DNA from: Flavobacteriales bacterium
GTDB taxonomy: Bacteria; Bacteroidota; Bacteroidia; Flavobacteriales_D; Sanyastnellaceae
Direction of reading: 5' to 3'
NCBI GenBank assembly: GCA_016780385.1
Contig: JADHLY010000018.1
Coordinates: 1-37,324 of the forward strand
Length of the DNA stretch: 37,324 nucleotides
A program made the position numbers and the translations under genes. Below, piece after piece: positions 24,425-32,386 of the stretch. Each line of letters starts with the position of its first letter. Within the stretch, counting starts at the first letter, position 1. The notes below the pieces were generated by a model. It did not search any database. It was given only the letters and a program-made list of their open reading frames with translations, and was not told the origin of the DNA.

Positions 24425-25396
24425 ATGAGGAAGCATCACATCAGATTCAATCAAGCCCAACTGCGTACGGAGGCAATTCCGTATACAGCGGCAGATTATG
24501 TGCGGTGGTTCCTTTGGCGGCTGACCCTCGTTGCCCTTGTGGCCATAGGTTCCGTGATGGTGTTCGACCAGTATTTCGAGAGCCCCAAAGTTCGCCGACA
24601 GCAGCGCCAAATCGCCTTTTTGGAAGGGCAGGTTTCCATGATGGAGGGCAAGGTGGAAGGCATGTCCGGCGCCTTGGCCGAGCTGACCGAACGCGACGAG
24701 TCGATTTACAGAAACATCTTCGGCGCTGAACCCTATCCCGAGCATTTACGGAACCCCGGTATTGGTGGTGCCGACCGCTATCGCGAATTGCGTGGGCTGG
24801 AGCAAAGCGAACAGGTGATTGTCCTGCGCGAGCAAATTGCGGCCTTGGAGCGCCGCATCCTCGCCCAAGGCGAAAGCTTCAACCAATTGATGGACCTCAC
24901 GGAGAATCGGGAAGAGCTATTGAAGAGCATTCCCGCCATTCAGCCGGTCAGAAATAGCGATTTGAAACGCATGGCCAGCGGCTATGGGTACCGCATTCAC
25001 CCCATCTACAAAGTGAGGAAGATGCATTGGGGCATGGATTTCTCAGCCCCTACGGGCACGGAAATTTTTGCGACCGGCGATGGAGAGGTCGTGGAGGTCG
25101 AGAAGAAATACAAAGGGTACGGTTACCACGTGAAGATTCGCCACGGCTTCGGCTATGAGACGCTGTACGCCCACATGTCCAAAATCCTTGTGCGCCGCGG
25201 CCAGCGCGTGGAGCGGGGGGAGGTCATCGGGCTTGTGGGTTCCACGGGGACATCCGTCGCACCCCACCTGCACTACGAGGTGTTCAAGGAAGGTAAGCGG
25301 GTGAATCCGGCCCATTATTATTTCAACGATTTGTCCCCCGAACAGTACGAGCAGCTGCTCGCGGCATCAGAAAATGCCAACCAAAGCTTCGACTGA
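24425..25396 (+). CDS. M23-family (LytM) peptidase, inner-membrane anchored
   Basis: 323 aa. A single TM helix (~28-47) follows a short cytoplasmic N-terminus, then a periplasmic coiled coil (~54-160), then a LytM domain. Zinc ligands are intact: H201 and D205 (HWGMDFSAPTG) and H283 in HLHYEV, with the active-site His H250 (YAHMSK) and H281. This architecture matches cell-wall endopeptidases or activators that work during growth or division; as all ligands are present, direct cleavage of peptide cross-links is likely. Followed 48 nt later by a MerR-type regulator. Divergent from alaS. Confidence 0.93.
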   Translation: MRKHHIRFNQAQLRTEAIPYTAADYVRWFLWRLTLVALVAIGSVMVFDQYFESPKVRRQQRQIAFLEGQVSMMEGKVEGMSGALAELTERDESIYRNIFGAEPYPEHLRNPGIGGADRYRELRGLEQSEQVIVLREQIAALERRILAQGESFNQLMDLTENREELLKSIPAIQPVRNSDLKRMASGYGYRIHPIYKVRKMHWGMDFSAPTGTEIFATGDGEVVEVEKKYKGYGYHVKIRHGFGYETLYAHMSKILVRRGQRVERGEVIGLVGSTGTSVAPHLHYEVFKEGKRVNPAHYYFNDLSPEQYEQLLAASENANQSFD

Positions 25397-25444
25397 GGCA
25401 AAGGAATTTGGCACACCATTCTGCCTTGCGCATCTTGCAAGGCC

Positions 25445-25774
25445 ATGGCCACCAAGCGTTACTGGACCATATCTGAAGTCGCCGGAAAATTCGGCGTCAA
25501 CCAGTCTCTGCTCCGCTACTGGGAAAAGGAGTTCCCCGCTCTCGATCCCAAGAAGCAGGGGAGTGGCAAGCGCGCGTACACCACCAAGGACATCGAGATC
25601 ATCGCGGTCCTGCACGATTTGCTCAAGGAAAAGGGCTACACCATCGATGGCGCCAAGCGCCATTTGCGCCAGGCAATCCAGGAGAGGCAGCGCATGGAAG
25701 AGCTCCGCAACCGCCTCGAGCACGCCCGAGAGGAATTGCTGAAGCTGGCCAAGGACGCGGACCCGCAGGCATAA
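25445..25774 (+). CDS. MerR-family transcriptional regulator
   Basis: 109 aa. The N-terminal winged HTH is clear: RYWTISEVAGKFGVNQSLLR, then YWEKEFPAL and KRAYTTKDIEIIAVLHDLL. A short coiled coil (~72-103) provides dimerisation. There is no C-terminal effector-binding domain and no Cys ligands, so it is not a metal sensor of the classic type. Small MerR proteins of this kind are common in Bacteroidota beside M23 peptidase genes. It ends 4 nt before the end of the converging hldD. Confidence 0.9.
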   Translation: MATKRYWTISEVAGKFGVNQSLLRYWEKEFPALDPKKQGSGKRAYTTKDIEIIAVLHDLLKEKGYTIDGAKRHLRQAIQERQRMEELRNRLEHAREELLKLAKDADPQA

Positions 25775-25778
25775 AGCC

Positions 25779-26756
25779 TCAGAGGACCCGGTCCTGGGAG
25801 AGGTACGATTGCACGTATTCTGTCACCCCTGCCTCCAAAGAGGTCATTTCACGGGCATACCCAATGCTGCGGAGTTTCGAGAGGTCCGCTTCGGTGAAAT
25901 ACTGGTAGGTGTCGCGTATGTCTGCAGGTGTATCGATGAATCCGATGTTGTGCGGCACATCCAAAGCATCAAAGGTGGCCCGGGTCAGGTCGAGAAACGA
26001 GCGCGCCTGCCCTGATCCGAGGTTGTAGAGTCCGCTGTCCTTGCGGTTGTGCATCAGCCAGTGGCAGACATCCACGACATCGCGGACGTAGACGAAGTCG
26101 CGGAGTTGTTCTCCATCGGCGTAATCGTCCCGGTGGCTGCGGAACAGTTTCATGCCGCCTGTGGCCTTGATCTGTCGGAACGCGTGATACACGACGGAGG
26201 CCATGCGGCCCTTGTGATACTCACCGGGACCGTAGACATTGAAAAACTTCAACCCCGCCCAGAAATAGGGTGCGCGCCCAGCTTCCGCTTCGCTGAGCGC
26301 CCAGCGGTCAAAGGCCTGCTTGCTGTCGCCATAGGGATTGAGGGGCTTGAGCAAGTCCACATGCTTATGGTTGTCAGAGTAGCCGTGCTCGCCACCGCCA
26401 TAGGTGGCGGCGCTGGAAGCATAGACGAGCGGGAGCCCGAGCTCATGGCACAAGCGCCAGATTTCTTGGCTGTAATGGAGGTTGAGTTGATCGAAAATGG
26501 CCCGGTCCTGTTCGGTGGTATCGGTGCGGGCACCCAGGTGAAAAACGAATTGCACTTGGTTTTCGTTGGCGCGCAACCATTCCGCGAAGTCCTTGCGCTC
26601 CACACGTTGGACGCACGTGCGGTCGGCGTGGTTGCGCTCCTTGTCTGGTCGGGCCGAAAAGTCGTCCACGAGCACCAGGTCGTTGAACCCTTCTGCGTTC
26701 AACCGTGCAACAAGTGCGCTGCCAATGAACCCAGCGGCCCCTGTGATGGTAATCAT
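25779..26756 (-). CDS. hldD: ADP-L-glycero-D-manno-heptose-6-epimerase
   Basis: 325 aa (also called rfaD). It converts ADP-D-glycero- to ADP-L-glycero-manno-heptose for the LPS inner core, in the cytoplasm. Short-chain dehydrogenase fold: NAD(P) loop GAAGFIGS (6-13), catalytic SSAATYGG (S114/S115) and YGDSK (Y142/K146). The HldD-specific substrate residues KFFNVYGPGEYHKG follow. It works in the same pathway as waaA at 4617-5876 but is unlinked in transcription. Its start is 29 bp from the divergent queD-like gene, with a near-palindromic promoter core between them. Confidence 0.95.
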   Translation of the reverse strand: MITITGAAGFIGSALVARLNAEGFNDLVLVDDFSARPDKERNHADRTCVQRVERKDFAEWLRANENQVQFVFHLGARTDTTEQDRAIFDQLNLHYSQEIWRLCHELGLPLVYASSAATYGGGEHGYSDNHKHVDLLKPLNPYGDSKQAFDRWALSEAEAGRAPYFWAGLKFFNVYGPGEYHKGRMASVVYHAFRQIKATGGMKLFRSHRDDYADGEQLRDFVYVRDVVDVCHWLMHNRKDSGLYNLGSGQARSFLDLTRATFDALDVPHNIGFIDTPADIRDTYQYFTEADLSKLRSIGYAREMTSLEAGVTEYVQSYLSQDRVL

Positions 26757-26760
26757 GGTG

Positions 26761-26774
26761 CGAAGGTACTTTCG
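26761..26774. promoter_or_regulatory. Candidate bidirectional promoter core between hldD and the queD-like gene
   Basis: CGAAGGTACTTTCG is nearly self-complementary. It gives TACTTTCG on the plus strand (26767-26774, 11 nt before ATG 26786) and TACCTTCG on the minus strand (26768-26761, 4 nt before ATG 26756). Each has one mismatch to TAnnTTTG and the two share the same central TA. For hldD a TTTC lies 19 nt upstream of the box. Confidence 0.45.
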
Positions 26775-26785
26775 CGCCCCACGCC

Positions 26786-27208
26786 ATGAAATACGTTTAC
26801 GTCACCCGCCGCGCCCGATTCAATGCTGCCCACAAACTGTGGAACGACGATTGGTCCCAGGAGCGCAACCTCGAAACCTTCGGGAAATGTGCCAATCCCA
26901 ATTGGCATGGCCACAACTATGAGCTGCACGTCACCATCAAAGGGGTGCCCGCTGAGGATACCGGTTATTGCATGGACCTCAAGGACCTTCGGGACATCAT
27001 CAAAGTAGAAGTGGAGGACCCGCTGGATCACCGCAACCTCAACATGGATGTGCCTTGGATGAAGGGAAAGTTGACTTCGACCGAGAACTTGATCATCGCG
27101 ATTTGGGAGCGGCTCGAGGACCGAATCAATGCATCGGGGTGCATCCTGCACCACATCCGTTTGTACGAGACGGAAAACAACTACGCCGACTACTACGGCG
27201 GCGAGTAA
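26786..27208 (+). CDS. 6-pyruvoyl/6-carboxy-tetrahydropterin synthase family protein
   Basis: 140 aa, family length. Zinc ligands H16 (FNAAH), H41 and H43 (NWHGHNY) and the catalytic Cys C35 (FGKCANP) are present, as are DHRNLN and the terminal ETENNYADY motif. The enzyme acts on dihydroneopterin triphosphate, the product of FolE encoded next. It would make 6-carboxytetrahydropterin for queuosine (QueD) or 6-pyruvoyltetrahydropterin for tetrahydrobiopterin (PTPS). Bacterial context favours QueD, but no queC/E is in the window. folE starts 28 nt downstream. Confidence 0.88.
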   Translation: MKYVYVTRRARFNAAHKLWNDDWSQERNLETFGKCANPNWHGHNYELHVTIKGVPAEDTGYCMDLKDLRDIIKVEVEDPLDHRNLNMDVPWMKGKLTSTENLIIAIWERLEDRINASGCILHHIRLYETENNYADYYGGE

Positions 27209-27236
27209 GGCGGCCTTCGGGCGTACCTTGCAGGCC

Positions 27237-27839
27237 ATGCCGTTGTACCGAAGAGAGGACATTTATGACGAAGGCGCCATCGAAGAGATGGCTGGCCATT
27301 ACCGGGCCATTCTGAGCGCCACAGGAGAAGATGCAGACCGTGAGGGGCTGGTCAAGACGCCTGAGCGCGCTGCCAAGGCGCTGGCCTTTCTGACGCAGGG
27401 CATGGGCCAGGATCCAGCGGAGATCCTGAAGTCGGCCTTGTTTGAGGAGGACTGTGAGGAGATGGTGATTGTCCGTGACATCGAGGTCTTTTCGCTCTGC
27501 GAACACCACATGCTGCCCTTTTTGGGCAAGGCCCATGTGGCGTATTTGCCCCAAGGGCACATTACCGGTTTGAGCAAAATTCCCAGGGTGGTCGACGTGT
27601 TTGCCCGCCGGCTTCAAGTCCAAGAAAGGCTCACCCGGCAAATCAGGGATTGCATCCAAGACACCCTTCATCCCAAGGGGGTAGCCGTGGTCATCGAGGC
27701 TCGGCACCTGTGCATGCAGATGCGTGGGGTGGAGAAGCAACGCAGCCTGACGACCACCAGCGCCTTTACCGGGTCATTTCTCAATGATTCCAAAACGCGC
27801 AAGGAATTCATGCGTTTGATCGACACAAAGGGGGCCTGA
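27237..27839 (+). CDS. folE: GTP cyclohydrolase I
   Basis: 200 aa from ATG 27237; upstream in-frame starts lie inside the preceding gene and are rejected. It converts GTP to 7,8-dihydroneopterin triphosphate, feeding folate and pterin synthesis. Zinc ligands C88, H91 ([12 protein letters not shown]) and C159 (HLCMQMRGV) and the [20 protein letters not shown] core are intact. Adjacent to the pterin synthase gene, so substrate and product enzymes are likely co-expressed. A TACCTTG element lies 6 nt before the ATG. Confidence 0.96.
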   Translation: MPLYRREDIYDEGAIEEMAGHYRAILSATGEDADREGLVKTPERAAKALAFLTQGMGQDPAEILKSALFEEDCEEMVIVRDIEVFSLCEHHMLPFLGKAHVAYLPQGHITGLSKIPRVVDVFARRLQVQERLTRQIRDCIQDTLHPKGVAVVIEARHLCMQMRGVEKQRSLTTTSAFTGSFLNDSKTRKEFMRLIDTKGA

Positions 27840-27867
27840 TTTCGCGGGAATTGCGCATTTTGCACCC

Positions 27868-28611
27868 ATGTCGAATCAAGACCCTCCCCGCATTTTTGGC
27901 GGCAACGATGCTTCCGGTTTTTCTTCCAGTGCGCCCATCGTCAGCGATGAGCGCGCCTTCATGAATGGCGTCTTTGGCTGGATGGCCGGTGGATTGGCCA
28001 TCACAGCGGCCATGGCCTGGTATTTCGCCAGCAGCGGTGCCATCACCATGCTGTACAACGAAATGGGCGGCATGAGCATGTTGGGTTGGGTGGTGACACT
28101 CGCCCCCCTCGGTTTCATTCTCGCCATGAATTTCGGACTGCAGCGCATGAGCGCCTCCTCCCTTGCATTGTTGTTCGTGGCGTTCAGTGCCACCATGGGC
28201 GCATCTCTGAGCAGTGTTTTCCTGGTTTACAGCTTGGGCAGCCTCACGCAGGTCTTCGGCATTACGGCGGGCACTTTTCTGGTGATGTCCATCATTGGCT
28301 ATACCACTTCGACCGACCTCAGCCGTTTTGGCAGCATCCTCATGATGGCTTTGGTGGGCATCCTGATCGCCATGCTGGTGAATTGGTTCCTCGGTTCTTC
28401 AGCCCTTGATTTCGGCATCTCTGTGCTCGGTGTGCTCATCTTCACCGGTTTGATTGCTTACGATACCCAGAAGCTGAAGCGCATTGCGGCAGGCGTGGAA
28501 TACGGCAGTGAGCACGGGAGGAAGCTCGCCCTGCTTGGGGCCACCAGCCTCTACCTCGACTTCATCAACCTCTTCCTCTTCCTGTTGCGCCTGCTTGGCC
28601 GCCGGGACTGA
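27868..28611 (+). CDS. Bax inhibitor-1 / YccA family membrane protein
   Basis: 247 aa. Seven TM segments fill residues ~30-243 after a soluble, Ser/Pro-rich N-terminus. The family end motif is visible: FTGLIAYDTQKLKRIA, then YLDFINLFLFLLRLLG. Members are pH-sensitive calcium-leak channels (BsYetJ) or partners of the FtsH protease (YccA); the role here is open. It starts 28 nt after folE and is followed by a strong terminator, so it probably ends the pterin-gene transcript. Confidence 0.92.
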   Translation: MSNQDPPRIFGGNDASGFSSSAPIVSDERAFMNGVFGWMAGGLAITAAMAWYFASSGAITMLYNEMGGMSMLGWVVTLAPLGFILAMNFGLQRMSASSLALLFVAFSATMGASLSSVFLVYSLGSLTQVFGITAGTFLVMSIIGYTTSTDLSRFGSILMMALVGILIAMLVNWFLGSSALDFGISVLGVLIFTGLIAYDTQKLKRIAAGVEYGSEHGRKLALLGATSLYLDFINLFLFLLRLLGRRD

Positions 28612-28629
28612 ACGGAGGAATCGGACATC

Positions 28630-28662
28630 AAAAAAGGCGGCCTTCATCGGGCCGCCTTTTTT
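28630..28662. terminator. Bidirectional intrinsic terminator
   Basis: A perfect 13-bp inverted repeat AAAAAAGGCGGCC/GGCCGCCTTTTTT with a 7-nt loop lies between the convergent BI-1 gene and the deiminase gene. It has an A-run and a T-run, so it works on both strands. Confidence 0.93.
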
Positions 28663-28682
28663 GTGGGAAACAGGGTGTGGAA

Positions 28683-30503
28683 TCAGCGGACCATCAAGCG
28701 CTGCGACCACAAGCCGCGGCCTTCGACTTCCAGGGTCAGCACATAAGCGCCGGCCACGAGTGGAGCGGCGTCGAGGAAGTGCTTGCTGACGCCCGCCGGA
28801 AGCTGGCCTTCAAAGAGCACGGCGACCTCGCGGCCAGCGGCATCGCGCAGGGCGATGCGGCCCTGAGCTGCACGGCTGAGTTCCACCGGCACGCAGGTGA
28901 TGGCGGATGCCGGGTTCGGGAAGGCGGGCTGGAAGCCGGCAAAGGCAAGAGCGCCATCGATGCCGTTGACGACGATTTCGCCCACACGGAACTGCCAGTA
29001 GCCTTCCGGAGCCGGCATGGGGCGGTCCTGGGTCTTGCCGCTGACGGAGGTGCCCTCGACGTAATACTGGACGACAGTCCCCTCCGCTTGGGCTGGAATG
29101 TCGGCGGACCACATGTCGGCGGCTCCGGCCGTCATGGCCACCTCATTGTAGGCCGTCTCGCCCTCCAACCTCCAGAAGAGGCGCGCGGAGGCGATGCTGG
29201 AGCGGTGTTGCACCAGCGCTTCCACCGTGTAGGGGTTCACCGTGTCTTCGGTGTCGTCCAATGGCTGGTGGCTGATGAGCAACGGGTCCTCCACACCCAC
29301 GCTGTGCGTGATGCAGTGGATGGCTCCACTGGCCGAGATGATCTGGTTGCAGTCGATGCCCACCACGTTGTAGCCAGGCAGGGCGGCTTCGTAGATGGCG
29401 ATGGCGGTGGTGTCGTACTCCTCGTAATAGGTGGGCAGCAGTACCGTGTTGTTGACGAACACCGAGTTGGTGTAGGTCATGTAGTCACCATTGCTGTCGG
29501 GGTAGCCTCCGCCCCATCCGGGCTCGGGTGGAGAGGGGATGCGCACCACCTCAAATGGCGTACCCCACTTGCTGGTGTGGTTGGACAACACATATTCGAG
29601 GTTGGCCTCGATTTGTGGCCCGTCGGCGACACCTTCGGGATACTCGGCCATGAGGATGGTCTCCTCATCGAGGAGCTTCATGTGCATGTCGATGTGGTGG
29701 ATGCCATCAAACGGCAGGTTCTCCATTCTCACGTAGGTGTGCAGCCCCATGAATTCGGCGAGGATGTTTTCGATGTCCTCATCGCTTTGATCGGGAAACT
29801 GGGTGCCCCACCAGGTGGGACCACCGGAGTTTTCGTCCCCGATGAGGTTGGACGCGAAGCCCATGCCGAAGCCATCGCTCATGAAGTTGCCGCCTGTGTT
29901 CATCAGGTCGTAGGGCTCGGCGGTGGTTTCATAGAGGTCGATGCCCATGTGGCCGGCAATGACCTGCGGTGCGACATCGTCATCGGGGCGTGGGCGGTTG
30001 TACAGCCAATCCACGATGATGCGGTCATCCACTCCTGAACCATAGACAGTATTTGGACCATAGTCGCGGATCCAGACGGTGTTGAGGGGAACTTCAAGAA
30101 TGGTGATGTTGTCAAGGCTGGCTGCGTCGCCTCCATTGTTGTTGGCCGTGATGTAGTTTTCTACATAACCTGCGTCTTCCGTCAATACGATGACCTCGCA
30201 TTGCTGCGCCGCGTTGACCACGATTTGCTTTTCAATGGCACTGTAGCCTTCCCAGCCCACGCACAGCACCTCGATCTCCTCCCATTCTGCCATGGTGCGC
30301 AGTCCTTCAAATTGTGGAGGGGTGGTCTCACCCCGGGTGAGGAGGGAAGGGTAAGGGTTGGCCTCGTAAAAGGCCGCCTCTCGGGGGTCAGGGCCATGAG
30401 ACAGGGGAGAGTCAAAGCGCTGTCCGAGAGCAGTTACAGCCAACAACAGGGCGGGGGCCAATAAGGCCGTCCGAACGATGGGGAAGAAGGGGCGCAGGGT
30501 CAT
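28683..30503 (-). CDS. Secreted arginine/agmatine deiminase-family enzyme (PPAD-like) with T9SS C-terminal domain
   Basis: 606 aa from ATG 30503; a TTG at 30542 is the only longer option. The signal peptide is at ~10-28 (ending TALGQ). The catalytic domain (~65-410) has the guanidino-group-modifying residues D147 (WIRDYGP), H270 and D272 (HHIDMHMK) and nucleophile C397 (SGAIHCITHS). It also has YNRPRPDDD (R170, R172), as in Porphyromonas gingivalis PPAD, where this arginine pair holds the carboxylate of a C-terminal arginine, and N346 in YTNSVFVNN. An Ig-like region follows (~430-520). The last ~80 residues (PNPAS ... DAAGREV ... LVAGAYVLTL) form a type-A T9SS sorting domain. Predicted to be exported and to release ammonia from arginine residues or agmatine outside the cell. 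Confidence 0.88.
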   Translation of the reverse strand: MTLRPFFPIVRTALLAPALLLAVTALGQRFDSPLSHGPDPREAAFYEANPYPSLLTRGETTPPQFEGLRTMAEWEEIEVLCVGWEGYSAIEKQIVVNAAQQCEVIVLTEDAGYVENYITANNNGGDAASLDNITILEVPLNTVWIRDYGPNTVYGSGVDDRIIVDWLYNRPRPDDDVAPQVIAGHMGIDLYETTAEPYDLMNTGGNFMSDGFGMGFASNLIGDENSGGPTWWGTQFPDQSDEDIENILAEFMGLHTYVRMENLPFDGIHHIDMHMKLLDEETILMAEYPEGVADGPQIEANLEYVLSNHTSKWGTPFEVVRIPSPPEPGWGGGYPDSNGDYMTYTNSVFVNNTVLLPTYYEEYDTTAIAIYEAALPGYNVVGIDCNQIISASGAIHCITHSVGVEDPLLISHQPLDDTEDTVNPYTVEALVQHRSSIASARLFWRLEGETAYNEVAMTAGAADMWSADIPAQAEGTVVQYYVEGTSVSGKTQDRPMPAPEGYWQFRVGEIVVNGIDGALAFAGFQPAFPNPASAITCVPVELSRAAQGRIALRDAAGREVAVLFEGQLPAGVSKHFLDAAPLVAGAYVLTLEVEGRGLWSQRLMVR

Positions 30504-30544
30504 GAGTTGAGGTTTCGGGTAGGAAGTTAACGCTGAGACCAACG

Positions 30545-30581
30545 AAAAGGTGGCCCAAGGACATGAAGTCCAAGGGCCACC
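30545..30581 (-). terminator. Intrinsic terminator of the pcrA operon
   Basis: On the minus strand an 8-bp stem GGTGGCCC/GGGCCACC with a 2x2 internal loop and an inner GGAC/GTCC pair is followed by TTTT. It lies just after the TonB-domain lipoprotein gene and upstream of the deiminase gene. Confidence 0.8.
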
Positions 30582-30602
30582 TGAGGATCGTTGGGGTGGG
30601 GT

Positions 30603-31028
30603 TCAGTTCATCCGGAACATCACCGGCAGCGTGATGGTGGTCGCGATGGCCTTCCCTTCTTTGGTGGCAGGAGACCAAGCGGGCATGGACAAGGCGGCGG
30701 CCACAGCAGCGCTATCCAAAGCGGGGTGCAGCGGCTTGAGGACCTTGGCATCGGTGACAGCGCCAGTTTCTGAAATCGTGAATTCCACGAAGACTTTGCC
30801 TTCCACACCATCGGCTTTGGCCGACTCGGGGTAGGTGACCTGTCCAGCAATGAAGTTCATGACTTCGGCCGCACCGCCGGGAAACTCAGCAGACACCACT
30901 TCAGAGGTCGTATCCAAGGCCTCATCTTGTGCGGCGTCCGCAGCACTGTCTTCAGCGCAAGAGGAAAACATGACTGCAGCAAGGAGGCCCGTGCACAGGC
31001 AGGAAAAAAGACGGTTGTTTCGAATCAT
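30603..31028 (-). CDS. TonB C-terminal-domain lipoprotein
   Basis: 141 aa. The N-terminal hydrophobic segment ends in a plausible lipobox Cys (AAVMFSSC, C24), followed by an acidic linker (~25-45). Residues ~50-141 form a TonB C-terminal domain: GQVTYPESAKADGVEGKVFV, then EFTISETGAVTDAKVLK and MPAWSPATKEGKAI. The Pro-rich spacer and N-terminal TM helix of true TonB are missing, so energy coupling to outer-membrane receptors is doubtful. Last gene of a minus-strand operon, 18 nt after the esterase gene and directly before a terminator. Confidence 0.82.
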   Translation of the reverse strand: MIRNNRLFSCLCTGLLAAVMFSSCAEDSAADAAQDEALDTTSEVVSAEFPGGAAEVMNFIAGQVTYPESAKADGVEGKVFVEFTISETGAVTDAKVLKPLHPALDSAAVAAALSMPAWSPATKEGKAIATTITLPVMFRMN

Positions 31029-31046
31029 GGGCCGAAAATACAGGAA

Positions 31047-31736
31047 TCAGGATGCACGGTGAAAGCCATCGAGGATAAGTTGAACGACCAGTGGATCGAT
31101 GGTGTGGCCGCCGTGGAAGGTGTGCCGTGAAATTTGTTTGGGGTCACCGCCGGAATCCGTCCACTCGCGCTCAGAGGTGCGAAACCCAGATTCTCGGTCA
31201 GTGTAGTAGGGGTCTTCGTCACCTGTGATGAGGTGAAGCGGAGGTGCCGATGTCAAAGTTTGGGCGCCTTTGGGCAGGTCAGGCGGGATGACACCGCTGT
31301 GGGCGATGACCGCCTGCCACGCTGCCGGACCACCGGCGCCGAGGGCCAGCCAGCGCAATGCCGTGGCGACCCCTTGTGAAAAGCCCAACAAGATCTGAGG
31401 CCCCTGGGTACCCATGCCGTCGATGCGCTGTTTCAACTGATCGAGAAACGCGACATAATCTTCTATGTCGTTCAACCGGTCCTCCTTGGTCATCCAACTG
31501 GCGCCGACGCGCCCTTCCGTGCCTTGCAAATAAAACCGGTGCCCTCCTTCCGGCACCACCACATGCCAGCCGGCTTCTGCCGCGGTTTGGAACTTCCGGA
31601 TGAAATATTCTCCGAGCTGGCCATATCCGTGCAGGGCATAGAGCGTGCCTTTCGCTTCCGCCGGTGTGGGCCCAGCAGTCCAGAAACGCGCGGTGCGTTG
31701 CACGGAGATGTGGTGAGGTTGGGGCCGTTCAGGCAT
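31047..31736 (-). CDS. Alpha/beta hydrolase, phospholipase/carboxylesterase-like
   Basis: 229 aa from ATG 31736, which shares one base with the stop of the upstream lipoprotein gene (TGATG). The nucleophile elbow LGFSQGVAT, the acid in TGDEDPYY and the His in FHGGHTIDP give a complete Ser-Asp-His triad in family order. The lid-like segment GASWMTKEDRLNDIEDYV resembles small carboxylesterases (YpfH/phospholipase group). No signal peptide, so it is cytoplasmic. The substrate is unknown. It is coupled to the lipoprotein and pcrA upstream and to the TonB-domain gene downstream. Confidence 0.87.
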   Translation of the reverse strand: MPERPQPHHISVQRTARFWTAGPTPAEAKGTLYALHGYGQLGEYFIRKFQTAAEAGWHVVVPEGGHRFYLQGTEGRVGASWMTKEDRLNDIEDYVAFLDQLKQRIDGMGTQGPQILLGFSQGVATALRWLALGAGGPAAWQAVIAHSGVIPPDLPKGAQTLTSAPPLHLITGDEDPYYTDRESGFRTSEREWTDSGGDPKQISRHTFHGGHTIDPLVVQLILDGFHRAS

Positions 31737-32386
31737 CACCAGGTGAGGATCAAATCAGCCGCGCCAAAGGCTGGGCAGAACACTGAATCCACAAAGAGTC
31801 CTTCAGGTTGGCCAATCAGGGCCACTTCGAGGTCTGCTCCCCAGGTCATCCAATGGTCGCCATACATGAGACAATCCCATGACGAGTCGGCGCCGATGCC
31901 CTCCAGCAAGATTTGATCGGTGGGGCAGCAATCACAGGGGAAATCATCGCCGAGGTTGAACCTCACATTGTCGGTGGAGTCCTCAGGCGCAAGGCTCGAC
32001 AATTGCACGTGCAGCGTACACACGGCGTGCATGCGGATTTCAAGGGGATAGGCCACATTGGGGTAGAGGGCGTCCGGGTCCACGGTGCCGGCCTCGGGAA
32101 AGTGGTCCAAGGCGGTGGCCGTCCAACGCAAGCTGTAGCTGCTCTTCCTCGGAAATAATGCGGAAAAGCCCCCGAGTTCGTCCGAAGTGGCCTCGGCCAC
32201 AAGGGCTTCAGCTTGCAGGGCCCCGTCTTCAACCGCCCGCTCAAACAGCGCAAAGTCGGCACCTTCAAGTGCCGTCTGCTGGGGCACGGTTTGGACCTGC
32301 CCAGCGATTTCCAGCTGCATTCCGCCGCTCTTGCGCGTGCACCCGACCGCCAAGAGAGCACCTAAAATGACAACGCTCCACTTCAT
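31736..32386 (-). CDS. Lipoprotein of unknown function
   Basis: 216 aa. A short signal with a clear lipobox (GALLAVGC, C16) is followed by a mature part without a recognisable enzyme motif. The N-terminal ~100 residues look like a carboxypeptidase-regulatory/beta-sandwich fold (FALFERAVEDGALQAEALV, then ELGGFSALFPRKSSYSLRW). The C-terminal half has a Cys cluster FPCDCCPTDQ and several Trp/Asp. The start overlaps the pcrA stop by one base (TAATG). Possibly an outer-membrane-associated lipoprotein; function unassigned. Confidence 0.75.
   Translation of the reverse strand: MKWSVVILGALLAVGCTRKSGGMQLEIAGQVQTVPQQTALEGADFALFERAVEDGALQAEALVAEATSDELGGFSALFPRKSSYSLRWTATALDHFPEAGTVDPDALYPNVAYPLEIRMHAVCTLHVQLSSLAPEDSTDNVRFNLGDDFPCDCCPTDQILLEGIGADSSWDCLMYGDHWMTWGADLEVALIGQPEGLFVDSVFCPAFGAADLILTW

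Noticed and set aside
18952-25449. Identical 14-mer TTGCAAGGCCATGG just before the ppx and MerR starts
   Set aside because: Two identical 14-mers are expected by chance in a window of this size, and the ppx copy lies within the permease coding sequence.
25778-25800. Hairpin CTC..AGGACC-C-GGTCCT..GAG at the MerR/hldD convergence
   Set aside because: It lies mostly within hldD coding sequence and lacks a T-run on either strand, so a terminator call is not supported.
27129-27236. Longer folE start inside the preceding pterin synthase gene
   Set aside because: The GTP cyclohydrolase family begins near [13 protein letters not shown] at 27237; the extension is out-of-frame reading of the upstream gene.
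28677-30038. A 453-codon plus-strand frame opposite the deiminase gene
   Set aside because: The composition (runs of Val/Gly/His/Asp) is typical of antisense shadows and the minus-strand product is clearly real.
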